64,000 nucleotides of DNA from Paraglomus occultum (lineage: Eukaryota > Glomeromycota > Glomeromycetes > Paraglomerales > Paraglomeraceae), in assembly GCA_910592205.1 (NCBI GenBank), contig CAJVPJ010000013.1:1-64000 (forward strand), written 5' to 3'. Position numbers and translations under genes: made by a program. Shown piece by piece: positions 1-9,741 of the stretch. The notes beneath the pieces were generated by a model that worked only from the letters and a program-made list of their open reading frames with translations, had not been told where the DNA came from and did not search any database. Numbering within the stretch: the stretch's first letter is position 1; each line of letters starts with the position of its first letter.

Positions 1-1042
1 TTTGTTATCCCTGGCCTTTGTTTGCCTTTGTTTCTATCTATAGATATTGCAAAATTACAGCAGGGCATTGTTCTTTCATTTATTATAAAGGCTGAGTGGT
101 TTTGTCCGACTTTAGGCCAAATCCGACTTATCGAGTGAGTTTTACTGTGTATAATCAGCAGTAGATCAATGCAACGAAAAATAAAAACAGAGTCTAGTTT
201 TTATGGGAAAAAAGGTGGATTATATTATATAAATAGATCCTTCCCTACAAAAGATTACTCAAACATTGCTAGGCTAGTTATTAACCATATTTGGGAGTAA
301 TATCTCGTCGACAATGCTCGTGAAGCTCGATTGTTCCAATTCGAACATTTTTGTTTGCTTAGGGTACTAACTACGTATGCAGAGAGAGGCGTGTCTTTTT
401 TAAATCAAAGTAATAATGACTAATTCCTAATCAATATTGAACGTCCTTTGTCCTCTCGCTTATCTTGCGCACGAATTAGCATAAAAATTCTTTCTTTGTT
501 ATATAATTTGTTATGAAAGCAATATATATCAGATACTAGAGTAAGGGTGCGATGATAATCTGTATAACACTATTGTATAGGATCTGCCAGAAAATTATTG
601 CAGCATTTATGAGTCGTGAGAAATCAACACTTTTATCCCAACAGCCAAAACCAAAGTTTCGGATAGCCATTAAATTACAGAGCCATAACGGTTACAAAAC
701 CTTGTGACTATAAAGTAGTTATCATTGTGTCAACGAGCGCCTACATAATGTTATGATTTGAGTAATAGTTGTGAACACATACATGTATAATTTTTTATTA
801 GAACTATGTTGCTTTCACAAAAACTAATTCGTAAATCACATAATTATGACAAGCTGAAAAGAGGCAGGCAAACAACGCTGCTCTTTTTTTTTAACGAATC
901 TTTGATTGTATAGAAATAATATGGGTTTTCTTTGTCGTAACTAATGTTGTGCAAGCTGTACGATGTAACACAACAAATTGGATCTCTTCGAAAGCTTGGT
1001 TTGAAAAAAAAAAACCAACGTTTTTATATTATATTGTAAACC
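1..1042. other. Non-coding flank upstream of the kinase gene
   Basis: I see no convincing coding exon here on either strand. The stretch is AT-rich with scattered stops. It contains one repeat-family end (listed separately at 104-135). The last 300 bases before the kinase ATG are the likely promoter, but I see no clear regulatory motif. Confidence 0.5.
104..135 (+). repeat. Dispersed repeat end shared with 54690-54720
   Basis: The segment starting GTCCGACTTTAGGCCAAAT and ending in CGACTTATCGAG is nearly the reverse complement of 54690-54720, which reads CTCGATAAGTCGAATTTGGC and ends in CTCGGAC. Two unlinked copies in opposite orientation suggest the terminal sequence of a dispersed DNA element. 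No partner inverted repeat or target duplication was found nearby, so this is probably a solo or truncated end. Confidence 0.45.
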
Positions 1043-3486
1043 ATGGTGTATAATTGTAATGACGCACTTAACAACTTGGTTCTATCCTCTGAAAAAAGCC
1101 GACATCATAGACTTGAATGGATTTCCCGTTTTGATATTACCGACATAAAGTCAAGTCCAATGGACACCGTTCACTATGCTATCCGCAAAGAAAACGCCGA
1201 TACTGATAAAACGCCGATAGTACTGGTACCACTTGGAAATGACAGAGAATGTACAACGGCCTATGTGAGTGAATTTGCAAGAATATACTCACTTCCGACA
1301 TGCAACTACAATAACAATGATAATAACTTCAGAAGGCACAAGAGATGGCTTGAATGTCGCAACGCATGGATCACTGGATTTACCATGCATGACACCAACT
1401 ATTGCATGGTTGCTGATAAACTCTTTTACCATTATTATTCTCGATATGGATTCTGCGCTGCATGTGGACTACTCCGATGTAGTCCCGTGTGGTGCATATG
1501 TGGACATAAACAATTATCCGATGACTGGACTAGCGACAATAGACAACTTGATGAGTTTATTAAGAAATCTCAATTACAAACGAACTCGCCAAATCATGCC
1601 TACTTGGAATGGATTCCATACGATTGTATTGATGATAAGGGAGATTATACATACTTGAATGATCTACCTACAGATCTGTTTGTACCTGTTAAATTGATTC
1701 CACTTGAGATAACAGATGAGACACATGATTTATATTATGCCGAGGTAAACTATTTACTTATGCGTCATGTTTATTGAATAGTTTAAATAATTATTGACTT
1801 ATTATTATGTATAATTTCCACTAGTTATGTGATAAGCATCCTGATATTCTTACCACGGATGTTTGGGTTACCATCGGATTTACATACAAAGCAAGCGAAC
1901 AAAAGTATTATCTCATAAAAGACTATTGTAAGGCTAAATTATGTCTGGCGTGTATAAAGCGACTAGAACCCAAGATAAATGTGTTCTGTTATGAATGCAA
2001 AGCACCAACCCCTCCTGATTGGACGACTGGCAACAAGTCTTTGGATTTATTCATTATGGAGTCATGGAGTAATACAAAGAATGAAGATGATGCGTATATA
2101 CAATGGATAGAATATTTTCTATTAACAAACATACACGAGATGACGCCATTACGCCATGGATGCACGCATATAGCAAAATGGAATGAATCGACCCGTGTAA
2201 CACTCAAAAAAATAGTTGACAAACAAGACGACCAATCGTTTGATTTTTATCAGGTAAATTGTTGCACGTGTTACGTGTTAAACGATGCAATCGATAAATG
2301 CGTATCGTACGTTTGATTGACCAGTATCATAACTATAATAATAACGTTGTATTCTGTTTACTCAAAATAGTTAATTAAGGAATACCCAACAATATTAACA
2401 CCCGATAATATTTGGATAATTGGAATTACTCAGGAGCCATCTACTCGGGAATATTATTTAGTTTTCTATTACGACGAACAGGCAATACTTGACACATTTA
2501 TACGAAATGACAATGACCACATCGAGTACATGCAGTATAGCGGCTTTTATGAACTCAAAGAGATTGGATCTGGTGGTTACGGAACAGTTTATACTGCCAA
2601 GTACAGAAATTATACAGAAGTATGGCGTATGGAAACCGTTGTACTCAAACGATTTAAAAAAATTGATGGAACGCCAGAATTATTTATTTCCGAGGTAAGC
2701 AATGATTGGTAGAATTAATTAAAGTTATATTGAAGCTGACTTTATTTATTATTTATTTAATAGGTCAGAAATCATGCCAAGTGTTCATATCGTAATTTCA
2801 TCAAGGTTTATGGAGTGACACAAGACCCTGAGACAAAGGAGTACATGATTGTTATGCAATATGCTAACAATGGCAGTCTTTTGTCTTATTTGGTTCAAAA
2901 TATTAACAAATTGACGTGGAGAATGAAATTGGAGCATTTGAAGGATATTGCAAATCATCTGTCTTATATTCATAATGCAGGATTAGTGCATTGTGATCTT
3001 CATGGAGGAAACATTGTTATGCATATTGACAATACACGTGATAATGAAATAGAAACATTCATATGTGATTTTGGTCTCTCACAATCAGTGAATTCACACA
3101 AGTCAAATTCAATCAGTCAAGGCGTTTTGCCTTACATTGCACCGGAAGTCTTTCATACTTACAAATTTACTCAGGAATCAGATGTGTACTCTTTTGGCAT
3201 TATTATGTATTTGATTGCTACTGGTGAACCACCATTGAGAGATTTGTCGTTTGACAAATGTTTGGCGATACGTGTCTGTGAGGGACTGCGACCGTCGATG
3301 CCTGATTCTGCGCCAGACGAATACAAGAAACTTGCCGAGCGGTGTTGTGATGTTGATCCTGATAAGCGTCCAAAGAATGGAGGGATACTTTATAGTAATA
3401 TTAACAAGCTCATCAAAGATGCGGACGGGGACAATTCTGTTGACAACGAGTGGAATGCTATCTATCATACTGATGTAAAGCCGTGA
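1043..3486 (+). CDS. Protein kinase with repeated N-lobe-like/Cys-rich leader modules
   Basis: Four exons, 1043-1744, 1825-2253, 2371-2694 and 2764-3486, joined by phase-0 GT..AG introns, give about 725 aa. The C-terminal half is a complete kinase domain: Gly loop GSGGYGTVY (443-451), ATP lysine in VVLK (K470), catalytic loop HCDLHGGN (561-568), DFG (587-589) and APE (611-613). HCD replaces HRD, so it is a non-RD kinase. Family knowledge: this resembles the large tyrosine-kinase-like families of arbuscular mycorrhizal fungi, whose leader reads CxxC..CxxC then WTSGN..IDEFI and LEWIPY. That leader occurs here twice (around residues 160-190 and 300-325). Each is followed by a degenerate copy of the kinase N-lobe, ending at the same position as the true N-lobe exon; see findings. 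It probably phosphorylates Ser/Thr in signalling; the substrate is unknown. The start is the first in-frame ATG of a long exon and could lie further upstream. A broken copy of the 3' end lies at 9297-9741. Confidence 0.85.
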
Positions 3487-4019
3487 TCAAGTCTCGAAAA
3501 GGATTTTAGTATGCTTTGACCAACTGGAGATTTGTCTAAACCAAAAAAAAAAAAAACCCAGCTATGTTTTGGATTCAGCTGCGGGTATGTTACAAGTTGG
3601 TACAAATAAAGTCAACCAGTGATCGACCGTTTGTTATTTCTAGATATCTTACGATAGGAGAAGATAAAATGGTTCTTTGGAACTTTTCGATATAGACATT
3701 CTATATCACATGCTCCTTCCTCTTCATCGCCTTTTCTCGGTAAAATCTTTAACTCTAATATTTTCTTTTATCTTCTTCGCTGTAATCTTCTAATTCGTGT
3801 CATTGGTAAAATCGACCGTGCTTGTCATGCTCACCTCGCAAACTTTTTCTATTTGAGTTACTACCACCTTCACCCACTTTTCCTATAAATCATCAAACAA
3901 CACCTACTCCATTCCCATGGTACAAACAACTCATACACTTACTACCATACCGCCGTCACTATCTGCAACCTCATCTCCTGATGCTATTACTATGCCTGAC
4001 GCTGACTTCCGTCGTTTTT
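3487..4019. other. 3' flank of the kinase gene
   Basis: The first about 120 bases (to about 3610) are also present at 9620-9741, so this 3' flank was copied together with the kinase tail. It contains an A-run at 3542-3556. No gene is seen. Confidence 0.5.
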
Positions 4020-4240
4020 ATGAATTCTATACCATGTTCTCGTACTCAATTTTCTCTCCAAATGCATTTGCTCTCACTGTACACAAAACACAGGGACTAA
4101 CACTACCCCACGTACCCTTGTCAATTTAATGACACTATGTTTGCATGTGGACGAGTCTATTACTATGTTGCCTTTAGTCGTAAACAAGTTTAGACTTATA
4201 TGCTTTTGAAGAGAATCAAATTCACATAGATCAATAAAAA
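4020..4240 (+). pseudogene. PIF1-like helicase C-terminal fragment (degenerate)
   Basis: The frame ending at 4129 encodes FALTVHKTQGLTLP, close to the conserved PIF1-family helicase motif (TVHKSQGLTL). After a frameshift around 4127, another frame reads MFACGRVYYYVAFSRKQV, which matches the next family motif (FACGQVYVALSR), with two or three bases inserted at the YYY. Stops follow in the next 40 codons. No upstream helicase motifs are visible, so only the last about 70 codons survive. Glomeromycotan genomes hold many PIF1-like genes, some carried by Helitron elements, so this is probably a mobile-element relic. Family assignment is good; the link to Helitrons is inference. Confidence 0.65.
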
Positions 4241-5032
4241 TTTTCTTATTTACTCAATTATCTGAAAAAATTGCTCGATCACAATTTGTCCCCACTATCT
4301 ATTTATTAACATACGACATCAATATTAATAATCCAATGGGTTGTAATACATAAGTATTTTAATAAACAAAATTTTTGCTTGACAGCTCCCCTTTCGCCTA
4401 TGCTACTCACTAGTTTATATCATTAAATTAGCCGGTCTCACACTCTCTTTCAATATATTCATTTTTTAAAATAATAAAGATATTATTATTACCTTTTAAT
4501 TATTGTATGCTAAAGTTGAGGCTAAGAATACGAAATTAAAGCGGGATAACAGTTGTCATTGATTGACATAATACAATTTGATAATATAATTATTTTTTTT
4601 AGATAATCGTTATACATTATATATCAGGCATATAATAGAGTCGTATACCACACAGTCACTCCGGAAATTAATTAATACACCCGAAATAGTTCAGTAGATA
4701 TACTGTCAATTGATAACAAGAGTACGAAGAAATATATTCTCGTAACGAGAAACATTTATATTTACAGTCATTAGTAATTTGATAAGAAATAGTGGAACAT
4801 ATTTACTTTTATCTTTGATTTCGTTTCGAAAATACCACTGGTAATATTACTTCTATTTGAAGACGTACCGTATGCGTTTGTTTAATATTAACATAAACAC
4901 ATGCATTTGTGAACGACGTAGTGATTGTGACACTTAAGGTGTGTCATACCTTAAACCGAGAAACCGTTAAAATTTCAATAGTTGCATATTGATTTAATAC
5001 AGAAAATGCAACAAATGAAAGAAATACTTTGT
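4241..5032. other. Intergenic, nothing recognised
   Basis: AT-rich sequence without a supported exon, RNA gene or clear repeat. It is the 3' side of the minus-strand secreted-protein gene that ends at 5033. Confidence 0.45.
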
Positions 5033-5643
5033 TCAATATTTATTCCAAGCAACCGCAGATACAGCAGTTACTGACCGATTGTTTTCTGTGGCGAAACACA
5101 ACTCGATGTCTGGATTCACCACGAATAGTAATGTTCTACTGTAATGATCTGCATAACTTTCCTCCCCAAGATCATAATGATTAACCGTCCCATCCAAATA
5201 ATTTACTTTTGTTGGATTCGACGTGTTATCATATAGTGTCATTCCAATAAATAGTATACTTGCACTGAATGGTAGACTACGTTTAGCACCACAGACTATG
5301 CCACGATTATTGTTATTATTCCACGTAGTTATATTCTCATTGTTCAAACACGCTCCTCGAGGCGAAAGGTCGAATGCACGAATAAAATCAACACAGGTTT
5401 GGTTTTTCTCACATGCGACATCATAAGTTGCAAAAAAGCCTGGATTGGCTTGAGACTCGCATTTAGACGCAAAAAAGTCATGTTTTTGCAAAAAGAACTG
5501 CTCAACCGAGGGTAGCTAATGTCCGGGCATCCGTCGTCTGGTCTCTGAAACGGAACTAGTGTTTCTTCTAGAGGTATTCCTGCGACTATGATCGCGATCG
5601 CAAGTAAAAAGAAAATGTATTTTATACACAAATAAGAAAACAT
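5033..5643 (-). CDS. Candidate small secreted protein, frame interrupted
   Basis: Two overlapping minus-strand frames make one protein of about 200 aa. The first (from 5643) opens with a typical signal peptide: MFSYLCIKYIFFLLAIAII, then VAGIP, a likely cleavage region. It runs to about 5505, where the second frame takes over (SVEQFFLQKHDFFASK) and continues to the stop at 5033. One missing base in the short C-run near 5507-5512 explains the shift; no good GT..AG pair does. The mature part has several cysteines (as in CESQ, VACEKNQTC, GACLN, IVCGA, ELCFA) and N-glycosylation sequons (NQT, NIT, NRS), as in secreted fungal proteins. I do not recognise the family. An effector or cell-wall role is possible but only inferred from the signal peptide. 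The break could be a true mutation or an assembly error. Confidence 0.6.
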
Positions 5644-6499
5644 ATTGTTGCTATTGTTTCTGGAGATGATGAAAGAGAAAAGCGGAAAGTATATGAAATT
5701 GAACTGCTTGTAGTTGTTCTTGTAGAGGGAGTCAGATGTCTTGGCTACGATAGTATTATCGAAAGTCTCCTCTTTATAAACTTTACCAAGTTATGGCATA
5801 CAATTCTTTTCTTTATTCGTCCCACATTTTGCATTAGAATATGTTTTCATTCTCTTCGTATTTGGTCTTCTGTTTGCGGACGTTGATAAAATAAATATAG
5901 TTGATACAGATGGCCTTTTATCTGATATAATGTTTTAGCAGTCGCATGAAAAACAACAACAATAAAGGTTTCTTCGTTATTAATTTATCCAGAAATGACA
6001 ACTCACCTAACACGATTTGATTAAAACATCTCGATATGGAAAGCGATCATATAGTCGCATGGAAGAATCAGTGATACACTGACAGGCCGCTATAAAAAGA
6101 TTTCTCGTGTCTCTCAAAAAAAAAAAAATAGTATAACAGCTCGAGTCGGTATTACATCCGAAATTTTGTAAATGATTGCATATAATTAAATGACAACCAA
6201 ATACGTATCGATTGGATTTGTCTATCTCCGACCGGACGAAATGGTGTGTGATATAATGTCAAGGGAGCAACCCCATGTGATCGCGAAAATAATTTATGCT
6301 GGTTATTGCTCATGCCTTTACAGTTACTATTTGGATTAAATTCTGACATTTATTTCCCCAGCATCTGAGACGATAAGTGCTCGTATTGACATAGTCACCA
6401 CTACCCCACTCACCTTCTAAATTTTCGTCTTTATGAACTTTATTACATATACTGTACTACTACTACATGATGTTAAACAAGTAAAGTAATCGATATTTT
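5644..6499. other. Intergenic, nothing recognised
   Basis: Upstream region of the secreted-protein gene. No coding exon is supported; a T/A homopolymer lies at about 6117-6129. Confidence 0.4.
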
Positions 6500-6757
6500 T
6501 ATACTGTAGTTAAAAGATAAATTGGTAGCCTTTTCCAATACCATTTTATTTACATGTTTTCGTTTCTCCTTTGGATCAGGTAAGACAGAAACTGAGGTCG
6601 GGATTTTTGCAGATCGTTCTAATTCCGCAATTCTAGCTATAAGTCCCGTTTACTTAGCCAAGAATTCAGCATTCTCCCGACTAAGTTTATCATTCTCAGC
6701 TACAAGCTTGGAGATTTGTTCTTCTAATAATTTGATTTTAGATTGTGTTTTTGCCAT
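6500..6757 (-). pseudogene. Coiled-coil protein relic of a lineage-expanded family
   Basis: From an ATG at 6757 the minus strand reads MAKTQSKIKLLEEQISKLVA, then ENDKLSRENAEFLAK, then a TAA at 6650-6652. The same frame continues past the stop with GLIARIAELERSAKIP and a basic stretch KEKRKHVNKMV. The spacing of Leu/Ile/Glu/Lys is that of a coiled coil. The opening resembles a repeat-rich family common in Rhizophagus (proteins starting MAxTxSKxELLEQ). The in-frame stop leaves 35 codons, so this copy is most likely dead. Function is unknown. Confidence 0.55.
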
Positions 6758-7183
6758 TTTTATAAAATACAGATATGTTTTAATTATATTAGCGAATACT
6801 AATGCGGGTTCACATTGTTCACGCCGATTACTTTTGCCAAGAAAAATTTATGCTGTTTACTTTCTAATTTATCATATAGCATCACAGTTGGTACTATATC
6901 TTTGTTGATCGATGTGTGACGGTATAGTACATCTATCGCCAGAAAATTGGATCATATGCTTGTAATACACTCCACACCCAAATGGATTCCACACTCGAAA
7001 TAGATTATGCAACCCAATGTAGATCTTTTCCTCTCCAAGTTCGGAAAAAGAAAAATAGCATCTGTCTTATGGAATAAGGATGCTCCGCATCTAACAATTA
7101 CCTGCTAATTATATACATTTGGCTTCGAGTGATTTATCAGGAGAAGGCGGGATTTCGTATGTCAAAAATAGATCATATTACAA
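6758..7183. other. Intergenic, nothing recognised
   Basis: No coding sequence is supported. It is the flank between the coiled-coil relic and the repeat-rich block starting at about 7184. Confidence 0.35.
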
Positions 7184-7276
7184 CCCTCCATATATGCACG
7201 CCCAAGTCTTATTCCCAAGCTTGGGAGTTAGTAATATATGCACACCCTCTATATTCTGCATTGCACGGTTTTGTTC
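7184..7276 (+). repeat. Diverged copy of the terminal module of the 7353-8112 element
   Basis: CCCTCCATATATGCACGCCC, then a short palindrome CCCAAGCTTGGG, then ATATGCACACCCTCTATATT and CTGCA. The element start at 7353 has the same order: CTCTCCTAAATGCACGC, the near-palindrome GGTCCCAACCTCGGGAC, then AAATGCACACTCTCTATATT and CTGCACG. The module is therefore present twice in tandem, about 175 bases apart. This suggests a nested or partly duplicated element end. Confidence 0.5.
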
Positions 7277-7352
7277 ATTTCCCACTATATGAAATCCACC
7301 CTCTCTATATGCACACCGTTATTTTTATGTAATTTTGGTACAACAAATGATA

Positions 7353-8112
7353 CAGTGAACTCTCCTAAATGCACGCTATTTGATGGTCCCAACCTCGGGA
7401 CTTGATGCTAAATGCACACTCTCTATATTCTGCACGTCGTGCAATAGATTTCGTATATGAAAATAATCTCCGTAAATGCACGCCCGTGACACAGCAGCTA
7501 AATATGGTATAGTCAGTCAATGCCATCACCAATGAAAATTCGGTGAGTTAAAGACTTTACTATTCCCAGGTTTATAATAATAAGACAATAAAGAATCCGT
7601 GCTATAATTATTCCACTTTACGCAAGCGAAGTATTATCTGGTGTCAAGTTATATTCGATATGCGAGAATACAGTTCTGTAGTAACATTGTCTGTTAACAT
7701 CAGGTCATTGTATTTATTTAGACATCAATAGCAGAACATCTTAATATCATATTCTGTAATAATTTACGATTGTAACAGTTAGCCTCTATTTAAGCATGCC
7801 ATCGTCATGGTCATAAAAATCGTTTATAACTAAGTGTTAGAGGATTGTACTGAAATTTCACCATTAATAAAAATAATTAATCACCGGTATGGCATTACAA
7901 GGCTTGGAAGCCGTACAAGAATTTTTACTACAACAAGAAAATGCAAGTAAAAATGGCAAATATTCTCGAGAGGTATATCAGTGCGACAAACAAGATCAAT
8001 ATATTAACCAATAAATGAATAAAGTATCAGAATTACGTAAATTTACTATGCTCTCCATAAATGCACGCTCTCACACTTATGGTCCCAAGGGCGTGCATGA
8101 GAGAGTTCACTG
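7353..8112. mobile_element. Pogo/Tc1-mariner-like DNA element with TA target duplication
   Basis: The left end is CAGTGAACTCTCCTAAATGC (7353) and the right end is GAGAGAGTTCACTG (8112). The outer 12 bases are perfect inverted repeats, followed by an imperfect match around TGCACGC. Both ends are flanked by TA (7351-7352 and 8113-8114), the duplication expected of Tc1/mariner-type insertion. The 760-bp interior carries a short transposase-tail reading frame (7889-8014), so the element looks like an internally deleted, non-autonomous copy of a pogo/Tigger-like transposon. Subterminal TGCAC/GTGCA repeats and GGTCCCAA motifs occur at both ends. Confidence 0.7.
7889..8014 (+). pseudogene. Transposase C-terminal remnant (pogo-like)
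   Basis: A 41-codon frame MALQGLEAVQEFLLQQENAS ends at TAA 8012-8014; the same frame resumes directly with MNKVSELRKFTMLSINARS and runs through the right end of the element. The pattern 'EALxxLExVxxFLxQQ' is typical of the C-terminal tail of DDE transposases of the pogo/Tigger (CENP-B-like) group. The catalytic domain is absent. This is a family-level inference from a short motif. Confidence 0.45.
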
Positions 8113-8173
8113 TAATTACCATTACACAAGATATCTAAACAAAGGAAAGATCGTACAAAGAGTGCGATTTGTA

Positions 8174-8700
8174 CACCCATTACAATACCAACCGTCAACT
8201 ATTCCGAAATTCTTCACATTGTCGATTTACCCCAGAGCATATGGTAAGCCTACCAGTATTACAATATCATTTGTTCAAAAAAGGTCTCGGCTGTATTACG
8301 CTAACTAACAATACCAACTGTTCAAAATGGTCTCGACTGCATACGCCAACTATTCCGAAAATACAAACTAAACACTTCTTCACATTATATCGATTTGCCC
8401 AGAATGTATGGTGAGCCTATCAGTATTACAATATCAAAAGATCTCGTAATGTATTATACCAACTAAACCTATTAAAAATGAAACTCACTTCTTCATAATG
8501 TCGATTGATCAAATACATTTACCAACAACTTCTTGGCACTCATGGTAAACAATACCAACTGTTCAAAATGGTCTCGATTGTATACAAACTAAACACTTTT
8601 TCACATTGTCGATTTGTATAATAAGCCTACCAATATCATTCGTTCAAAAAGGTCTCGACTGTATTATACCAACTGAACCAATTAAAAATGGTTAAATTTT
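8174..8700. repeat. Imperfect tandem repeat block, about four units
   Basis: Units of roughly 125-150 bases share ordered segments: CAATACCAACTGTTCAAAAT, GGTCTCGACTG, CACTTCTTCACATTGTCGAT, and AAGCCTACCAGTATTACAAT. Good copies start near 8174, 8308 and 8546; a poorer unit lies near 8465. Copies differ by many substitutions and small deletions, so the array is old. No conserved protein runs through it. Confidence 0.6.
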
Positions 8701-9253
8701 TGAAGCAATTACTAAAATCACGAAAAATCACGAAGAATAAGTATTTGCATCATTCGTATAAAACCAATTTGCTAATACAACGATACTCAAGTATCGACAT
8801 TAAATATCAATCTATATATTATGATGACATCACATTCCTATCTAATGTTACATCCTTTAGTTAAAGCATTTACCATACAATAAGAATAGATCACCATTTG
8901 TGTATCCATATTCGTTCGGTAAGTATACTGTACAATAGTATACGCGCCAATCTGCTTAAGTAAACTATATTATACTATAACAACGATTGTTATTCATACC
9001 GAAATTACCTTCTCAATGATTAGCGCCACCCGAGTGAGTATCTTACCGCACAATGTCATATAATTCATGTACAGTGTATTGACTCTACTCAAACATTAAC
9101 ATCATTCCATATAAAAATCCGTTTGTTATGCAACCTTGACACACAGATTCAACGTAAAAACCAAAACCATTAGAAACTACCAAACTATTATACCGTTAAA
9201 AAATTACAACATCGAAATCGACTACTCTTACGTTATTTTAAAACTATTTCCCA
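8701..9253. other. Intergenic, nothing recognised
   Basis: AT-rich sequence lying between the tandem repeats and the copied kinase tail. No exon or RNA gene is supported. Confidence 0.35.
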
Positions 9254-9276
9254 CCTGCCCGCCAACGGCGGGCAGG
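9254..9276. repeat. Perfect GC-rich hairpin
   Basis: CCTGCCCGCC and GGCGGGCAGG form a perfect 10-bp stem around a 3-base AAC loop. It stands out in an AT-rich neighbourhood, about 20 bases upstream of where the duplicated kinase segment begins. It may be a small mobile palindrome or a recombination-prone site; the function is unknown. Confidence 0.6.
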
Positions 9277-9296
9277 CTATACCCTTACCTCCTAGT

Positions 9297-9741
9297 TCGT
9301 ACTTACAAATTTACTCAGGAATCAGATGTGTACTCTTTTGGCATTATTATGTATTTGATTGACCACCATTTAGAGATTTGTTGTTTGACAAATGTTTGGC
9401 GATACGTGTTTGTGAGGGACTGCGACCGTCGATGCCTGATTCTGCGCCAGACGAATACAAGAAACTTGCCGAACGGTGTTGTGATGCTGATCCTGATAAG
9501 CGTCCAAAGAATGGAAGGACACTTTCAATGAAATTGAGAAAATTGAGAAGTTTATAGACAAGTTGAGAGATGACAACACATGAAATGCTATTTATTATGT
9601 TGATGTAAAGTCGTTATCATGTCTTGAGAAGGAGAGTAAATATTCTAATACGCTTTGACCGACTGGAGATTTGCCTAAACCAAAATCAGCTATGTTTTGG
9701 GATTCAGCTGCGGGTATGTTACAAGTTGGTACAAATAACGT
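9297..9741 (+). pseudogene. Broken second copy of the kinase gene 3' end
   Basis: This segment is highly similar to 3155-3610, starting at ACTTACAAATTTACTCAGGA (the TYKFTQESDVYSFGIIMYLI region) and running through the stop codon into the 3' flank (TTCAGCTGCGGGTATGTTAC). Ten bases present in the parent (CTACTGGTGA) are missing after position 9365, which shifts the frame. The Gly loop, catalytic loop and DFG are absent, so it cannot encode a kinase. The tail here (EIEKFIDKLRDD) looks more like other family members than the parent copy does. The source may therefore be a sister gene rather than the kinase at 1043. Confidence 0.8.

Noticed and set aside
7129-8414. Several plus-strand ORFs of 67-97 aa in the repeat block
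   Set aside because: They arise from TGCAC-type and tandem repeats; no protein family or splice support, except the short transposase tail at 7889-8014.
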